Assembly: GCA_947258635.1 (NCBI GenBank)
Contig: CAMYJM010000049.1
Coordinates: forward strand, 1 to 19,057
DNA length: 19,057 nt
Source of the DNA: an uncultured Acidimicrobiaceae bacterium
GTDB taxonomy: Bacteria; Actinomycetota; Acidimicrobiia; Spongiisociales; UBA5794
Direction: 5' to 3'
The stretch's first letter is position 1. Every line of letters starts with the position of its first letter. Both the position numbers and the translations under genes were made by a program. The notes under the pieces were generated by a model. That model was not told the DNA's origin. It was given only the letters and a program-made list of their open reading frames with translations, and did not search any database. Shown in pieces: positions 14,933 through 19,057 of this stretch.

Positions 14933-16281
14933 CAGCGACCCGCAAACGGCTCTGGCGCGAAGAGCTCGGCCGGGAGTTGGATCCCGTAGTTCTCCAGATG
15001 CTCGGAGAAGGAGGGCCGAATTCCCGTCGCTTTGAGTCGACCCATGTACTTGCCGTTCTCGTCGATTCCCATGCCGTAGTCGAAGAGCATTATGTCCTGG
15101 GTGGTGATCACGTCACCCTCCATGCCGATCACCTCGGTGACGTGAGTCACCCGGCGCGATCCGTCGCGCAGACGGTGGAGGTGGACGATCAGGTCGATCG
15201 CCGAAGACACCTGTTCACGGATGGCTCGAATCGGGAGATCCATGCCCGCCATCAACACCATCGTCTCGATTCGAGCCAATGTGTCCCGCGGCGAGTTGGA
15301 GTGGATCGTCGTCAGCGAGCCGTCATGGCCCGTGTTCATCGCCTGAAGCATGTCGAGGGCGGCCCCGTCGCGGACCTCACCGACGACGATGCGATCGGGT
15401 CGCATACGCAGCGAGTTACGAACGAGGTCGCGGATCGTGACCTGGCCCTTGCCTTCGAGGTTCGCCGGGCGGGCCTCCAGACTCAGCACGTGCTCCTGGT
15501 TGAGCCGCAGCTCGGCGGCGTCTTCGATGGTGAGGATGCGTTCCTTGTCGGGAATGAAGCTCGACAGCACGTTGAGCAGCGTCGTCTTCCCCGAGCCGGT
15601 CGAGCCCGAGACGATGATGTTGAGACGACCCTGGACACAGCGGCGCAAGAGGCCGGCAACCTGCTGGGTCAGTGAGCCCATGTTCACCAGGTCGTCCGCC
15701 GTGAACGGGTCGACGGCGAACTTACGAATTGTCAGAAAGGGCCCACCGATTGCTAGGGGGTGGATCACCGCGTTGACACGGGAACCGTCCGGCAAACGGG
15801 CGTCGACCATCGGGGTCGACTCGTCGATGCGGCGACCGACCTGGCCGACGATCTTCTCGATGATACGCTCGAGGTGGGTGGCGTCGACGAACCGCGTTTC
15901 GGTGTGAGTCAGACGGCCGGACTGCTCAATCCAGACGTTGTGGGGACCGTTGACCATGACTTCAGTGACGTCTGCGTCCGAGAGGTAGGGATCAATCGGA
16001 CCGTAACCGAGAACGTCGTCTGCGATCTCTTGCAGCATTTGCAGGCGGTCTGCCCGCGAGAGCGGCACCGACTCTTCTTGATCGAGCGCCCACTCGAGCA
16101 TCTCCATCACGCGGAGCTTCAGCTCGGCGTCGGTCATCTGCCGGTCGTACAGCGTCGGACCCAGTCCTTCAACGACCTTGTAATGAAGCTTGCGTCGCAG
16201 GTCCTGACGCATATCCTCGCGATGGCCGTCGACGGTTACGTCGGTTGCCTTCGCAGCTTTGACTCGATCGGCGAGGCTCAT
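14932..16281 (-). CDS. cpaF: Tad pilus assembly ATPase CpaF/TadA
   Basis: This hexameric cytoplasmic secretion ATPase of the GspE/VirB11 superfamily powers Tad pilus assembly. The 449-residue product has an N-terminal domain with VTEVMVNGPHNVWIE (105-119), Walker A GSTGSGKT (226-233), the Asp box TIEDAAELRL (251-260), Walker B RIVVGEVR (297-304), and the His box TGHDGSLTTIHSNSP (317-331). All expected catalytic motifs are present. The ATG at 16281 has GGGGAAGA about 7 nt upstream. It follows cpaE after a 54-bp gap that holds a 15-nt palindrome and precedes tadB with a one-base overlap. Confidence 0.96.
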   Translation of the reverse strand: MSLADRVKAAKATDVTVDGHREDMRQDLRRKLHYKVVEGLGPTLYDRQMTDAELKLRVMEMLEWALDQEESVPLSRADRLQMLQEIADDVLGYGPIDPYLSDADVTEVMVNGPHNVWIEQSGRLTHTETRFVDATHLERIIEKIVGQVGRRIDESTPMVDARLPDGSRVNAVIHPLAIGGPFLTIRKFAVDPFTADDLVNMGSLTQQVAGLLRRCVQGRLNIIVSGSTGSGKTTLLNVLSSFIPDKERILTIEDAAELRLNQEHVLSLEARPANLEGKGQVTIRDLVRNSLRMRPDRIVVGEVRDGAALDMLQAMNTGHDGSLTTIHSNSPRDTLARIETMVLMAGMDLPIRAIREQVSSAIDLIVHLHRLRDGSRRVTHVTEVIGMEGDVITTQDIMLFDYGMGIDENGKYMGRLKATGIRPSFSEHLENYGIQLPAELFAPEPFAGR

Positions 16282-16323
16282 TTTGGGTCTTCCCCTATCT
16301 ATCTACCAGGAGCGACTAACTGA

Positions 16324-16338
16324 TAGGCGTGACGCCTA
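16324..16338. repeat. 15-nt perfect palindrome across the cpaE stop
   Basis: TAGGCGT, one central base, then ACGCCTA. It includes the cpaE stop codon and lies in the cpaE-cpaF gap. It could be a small hairpin for mRNA processing or stability, an operator, or chance. Confidence 0.4.
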
Positions 16339-17520
16339 CCGAAACCATCGGCGCCCGCGGTCGTCCTCTTCAGTAGTTGGTTCTTCGACTTCTCCATCGA
16401 CGACGAGCCGGGCAACGCTGCGCAAGTCGCGTGCCACTCGAGACCGTGGATACAACGACACCACCGGCTCACCTTCGTTGACGGCTCGCGGGACGAGTTT
16501 GTCGGAGGAAACCGCGGCCTGGACATCCAGCCCGAGGCTCCTCTCGAGCTCATCGATGTCGAGGCGCGCTTTCGAGTTGACCCGATTCAACACGAGCTGG
16601 ATCTTCTCGAACGGAAACTTGATCAGGCGCAGCGTATCGAGGGCCAGCTTGGCGTTCTTGACGCTCGGCAGATCCATGTCGACGACGAGAAGCACGACAT
16701 CGCTGCGCTCCAGGATCGACAGCACCGGCTCGTCGAGGAACGGAGCCGTGTCGATCACGATGTACTCGAACATCCGTTTCAACATGCCAATGGTCTTGAC
16801 GACCACCTGGGTCGAGACTTCATCGGCGAGGCTCGGTTCGAGCGGAGCCGACAGCACCCGCATACCCGACGTGTGCCTGGCCAACAGACTCTCGAGCAAC
16901 GGCTCGTCGAGCTTGTCGACATCTCTGGCGGCATCCACGATCGTGTGCTTCGGATCGACCTGAAGCGAAATGCACACATCGCCGAATTGCAGGTCGGCGT
17001 CGAGGACGACCACCCGGGCCGGGTCACCCCATTGGGCGAGGCTCAGGGCGACGTTGACACATGTCATCGTCTTCCCGGCACCGCCTTTGGGCGACATGAT
17101 CGTGACCACCTTGCCGATCTTGTTCCGACGCTTGGTGGTCGGGTCCTCGCGGCGAGCCAGCTGGTCGAGCAAGCCGAAGGCCTCCTCGACCTTGCGCAAC
17201 GTCAACGGTGCCTCGATGACGTCCTTGAACCCGCTGCGCAACGCGGCTTTGAGCACATCGGTGTTCAGCGCGTCGGTCACCAGGACGACCGGAAGACTCG
17301 GCCGGACGTCGAACATCAGAGCCATCTCGGCGACGCCGGCTTCGTGGGCGAACGCCGGGCCGACGATGGCGACGTCGATCCCTTCCTCTACCAGCCGCCG
17401 CTGGGCATCGGTTGCGTTCCGCGCCGAGTAGACCTTGTTGCCTTCGAGAAGCGCTTTGGCGTCTTCAACGAAGTGATCATCGGTATCGACTAGGAGTATC
17501 GAATACGTTCCGTCAGCCAC
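16336..17520 (-). CDS. cpaE: Tad pilus localisation ATPase CpaE/TadZ
   Basis: A ParA/MinD-like ATPase that positions the Tad machine in the cell. The 394-residue product has an N-terminal receiver-like domain (1-115), where the usual phosphoacceptor strand reads DVAIVGPAFAHE and lacks the Asp. The ATPase domain follows, with the deviant Walker A SPKGGAGKT (143-151, signature Lys 145 and Lys 150), VVLDADLQFGDV (171-182), and YIVIDTAPFLDEP (253-265). The missing Asp means the receiver is a non-phosphorylatable pseudo-receiver, as is common in this family. The start is GTG 17520, overlapping the cpaB stop by 8 nt, with GGAGAGG upstream. Confidence 0.93.
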   Translation of the reverse strand: MADGTYSILLVDTDDHFVEDAKALLEGNKVYSARNATDAQRRLVEEGIDVAIVGPAFAHEAGVAEMALMFDVRPSLPVVLVTDALNTDVLKAALRSGFKDVIEAPLTLRKVEEAFGLLDQLARREDPTTKRRNKIGKVVTIMSPKGGAGKTMTCVNVALSLAQWGDPARVVVLDADLQFGDVCISLQVDPKHTIVDAARDVDKLDEPLLESLLARHTSGMRVLSAPLEPSLADEVSTQVVVKTIGMLKRMFEYIVIDTAPFLDEPVLSILERSDVVLLVVDMDLPSVKNAKLALDTLRLIKFPFEKIQLVLNRVNSKARLDIDELERSLGLDVQAAVSSDKLVPRAVNEGEPVVSLYPRSRVARDLRSVARLVVDGEVEEPTTEEDDRGRRWFR

Positions 17521-18511
17521 CTAGCGCCTCTCCAAACTGTTCGACCTGTTCTTGGATCCGATCCAGCAGGCTGAACAAGTCGTCCACGACTACACCGCGT
17601 GCCTCGAACAGAGTGTACGGGCTGTCCTTGGGCAAGAGAGACAATGCCACGGTTGTGTAGTTGCGGGCGAACTCGATCTTCTCCGCCTGTTCCGGCGTTA
17701 CGTTGAGCACGATGATAGAACCGGTCTGCGGAGTCAAGCCGCTTCCCAGCGGTTGGAGGGTGTTGTCAGGGCCGACGGCCAGGACCTCGATGTCCTGGAG
17801 AACCGTCTGGGTGAACTGGATGGAAGTCGGGAACGTCTCTGCCAGCGCGGCCAACGGGTCGACGGCTTCAGCATCGCCGCCGGGCACCAAGGTGGTGGTC
17901 GGTGTCGCTGCATCGCCGGGACCGAGAATCAACTCGCGCAGCTCCGGGTTCTTGATGACGTCCAGGAACTGATTGAGCTGCACATCGGCCGACGCCAGGA
18001 TGTTCACCCGATCACCCGGCCGGACGAATCCGCCGCTGACCGCTTCGTCGTCGGGGCGAATCGAGATGGCGACCTTGTTGGGTGGGATCGCTTCCGAGAG
18101 GCTCACTGAGTTGAGTTCCGCGGGAAAGACGAACATGTCGGCCGTGATCAGCTGACCGGCCGAAATCGGTCCGGCGGCCACTCTTCCGTCGAGAAGCGCG
18201 TCGAGGTCGCGGGGGTTCTCGTCACAGACCGTCAGGTCGGTGTCGCTGTCTTGGACGACGGGCCCGGTACACAGAATCTGTGATTCGTCGAAAACGACTG
18301 CCTCGCGCAGCGCCCGGGATTGCGAGATCAAAGGGCGCGCCGTCTCGCCATCCGTGCTCGTCTCGATCAACTCGGTGGCTCGATAGACGTTGACTTCCTC
18401 GATGTCTTTCCGAGCCCTGTCGTCGACGCCTGCAAGGTACTGCCACACGGCGAATGCCGACACTGCAGCGAGTCCCAAGGCGACAAAAAGTACGATCGAT
18501 CGCTTGCCCAT
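17513..18511 (-). CDS. cpaB: Tad pilus assembly protein CpaB/RcpC
   Basis: CpaB/RcpC proteins are anchored in the inner membrane and contribute to pilus assembly. The 332-residue product has an N-terminal anchor (IVLFVALGLAAVSAFAVWQY at 6-25), a SAF-like domain (VAAGPISAGQLITADMF at about 110-126), and the RcpC-type core with SGGFVRPGDRVNILA (159-173) and a late VLNVTPEQAEKIEFA segment. A Pro/Thr-rich insert (about 197-215) splits the core, as in other actinobacterial members. The ATG at 18511 has only a weak ribosome binding site. It is the first gene of the cpaB-to-membrane-protein operon. Confidence 0.9.
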   Translation of the reverse strand: MGKRSIVLFVALGLAAVSAFAVWQYLAGVDDRARKDIEEVNVYRATELIETSTDGETARPLISQSRALREAVVFDESQILCTGPVVQDSDTDLTVCDENPRDLDALLDGRVAAGPISAGQLITADMFVFPAELNSVSLSEAIPPNKVAISIRPDDEAVSGGFVRPGDRVNILASADVQLNQFLDVIKNPELRELILGPGDAATPTTTLVPGGDAEAVDPLAALAETFPTSIQFTQTVLQDIEVLAVGPDNTLQPLGSGLTPQTGSIIVLNVTPEQAEKIEFARNYTTVALSLLPKDSPYTLFEARGVVVDDLFSLLDRIQEQVEQFGEALGG

Positions 18512-18633
18512 TTTTCTAGTTGGCCCTTCCGGTAACAGTTACACGCGCACCACACGACATGCGGGCCGCAGCGGCCCCAAGGCGATGGCTTAGCCTGGCA
18601 GCCGACCCTGGATTGTCAAGGAATGAGACCCGA
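18512..18633 (-). promoter_or_regulatory. Promoter and operator candidates upstream of cpaB
   Basis: This 121-bp gap between rpsA and cpaB holds a TTGACA (18619-18614, minus strand) that could be a -35; the sequence 17 nt further (AGGCTA) is a poor -10. Two odd palindromes lie closer to cpaB: GGGCCGC-a-GCGGCCC at 18563-18577 and GTAAC-a-GTTAC at 18532-18542, the second about 20 nt before the ATG. Neither has a T run, so they look more like operators than terminators. No clear terminator for rpsA is visible. Confidence 0.35.
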
Positions 18634-19057
18634 TCAACCGCGACCGATACCGCGTTCCTTGAGCTCCTGGAGAATGGCTTCCAAAGATGAATCGGCATTG
18701 AACGCCGGTTCTGGAGCAGCGTCTTCTTCACGCGTGAACTCCCGTCGCTTCGGACGACTCTCTTTGGCTGGCTTGTCGCTCCATGTCGAGCGTTCCTCCC
18801 ACTCGGGAAGCGCCTGCTTGATAGACAGGCTCACTCGACGTCTGTCGGCATCGATCTCGGTGACCTTTACCCGGACTTGCTGACCGATCGAAAGTTCCAA
18901 TTCGGGGCTTTCGACGTGGTGCATGGCGATTTCCGAGACATGGACTAGTCCTTCGACGCCCTCGCCCACAGAGACGAACGCTCCGAAGGGCACGGTCTTG
19001 GTGACGACGCCGTCGATAATCCCACCCGCATCGATATCGCGGGCGAATTCATCCCAT
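18634..19057 (-). CDS. rpsA: 30S ribosomal protein S1, C-terminal part
   Basis: Only the last ~140 codons are in the window; the gene begins beyond position 19057. The frame reads FARDIDAGGIIDGVV, VPFGAFVSVGEGVEGLVHVS, VRVKVTEIDADRRRVSLSIK, which is a full S1 (OB-fold) RNA-binding domain of the type that ends ribosomal protein S1. It is followed by a charged tail of about 60 residues (KRREFTREEDAAPEP) and a short helix (ILQELKERGIGRG). S1 helps recruit mRNA to the 30S subunit. A GTG at 18993 inside this domain is not the start. Confidence 0.9.
   Translation of the reverse strand, partial: WDEFARDIDAGGIIDGVVTKTVPFGAFVSVGEGVEGLVHVSEIAMHHVESPELELSIGQQVRVKVTEIDADRRRVSLSIKQALPEWEERSTWSDKPAKESRPKRREFTREEDAAPEPAFNADSSLEAILQELKERGIGRG

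Overview
The window looks like chromosomal DNA of a GC-rich, monoderm actinobacterium. I favour an uncultured Acidimicrobiia-like lineage, but that is inference from gene style and is not tested. The grounds are high G+C, frequent GTG starts, possible leaderless starts with a TAnnnT box just upstream, Tad/Flp pilus genes of actinobacterial type, and the gene set rpsA, coaE, uvrB, which are near neighbours on one strand in many actinobacteria.

Layout. (1) Positions 1-4268 look like an accessory region. They hold a membrane-protein gene broken by a one-base frameshift in a G7 run, an IS110-family element (about 1300-2765), a propeller-like protein of unknown function, and about 400 bp without a convincing gene. 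(2) Positions 4269-6913 hold uvrB and coaE on the minus strand, overlapping by one base. (3) A two-component pair (NarL-type histidine kinase and LuxR-type response regulator) and a 57-residue Flp pilin lie on the plus strand at 6938-9385, closed by a strong bidirectional terminator. (4) On the minus strand, a hisC-like aminotransferase gene, broken by an apparent deletion of about 35 nt through its NPNNPTG motif, is coupled to an acetoacetate decarboxylase-family gene. (5) A compact minus-strand Tad operon runs cpaB, cpaE, cpaF/tadA, tadB, tadC and a polytopic membrane protein (18511-11600). (6) The 3' end of rpsA closes the window.

How it fits together. CpaF is the ATPase, TadB and TadC the inner-membrane platform, CpaE the localisation ATPase and CpaB an assembly factor for a pilus made of the Flp subunit encoded at 9212. 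The pilin sits apart, on the opposite strand, directly after the kinase/regulator pair, so that pair is a candidate regulator of pilin expression. The Tad/two-component/hisC block (about 11.7 kb) separates rpsA from coaE and uvrB. No prepilin peptidase, minor pilin or secretin gene is in view.

The most unusual signal is in the IS110 element. Upstream of the transposase are two contiguous perfect long-range helices (10 bp and 9 bp), each closing a large loop. This is what a bridge (seek) RNA with two guide loops could look like. The right end carries an outward TTGACA box that could form a junction promoter in a circular intermediate. I saw no CRISPR array, rRNA or tRNA.
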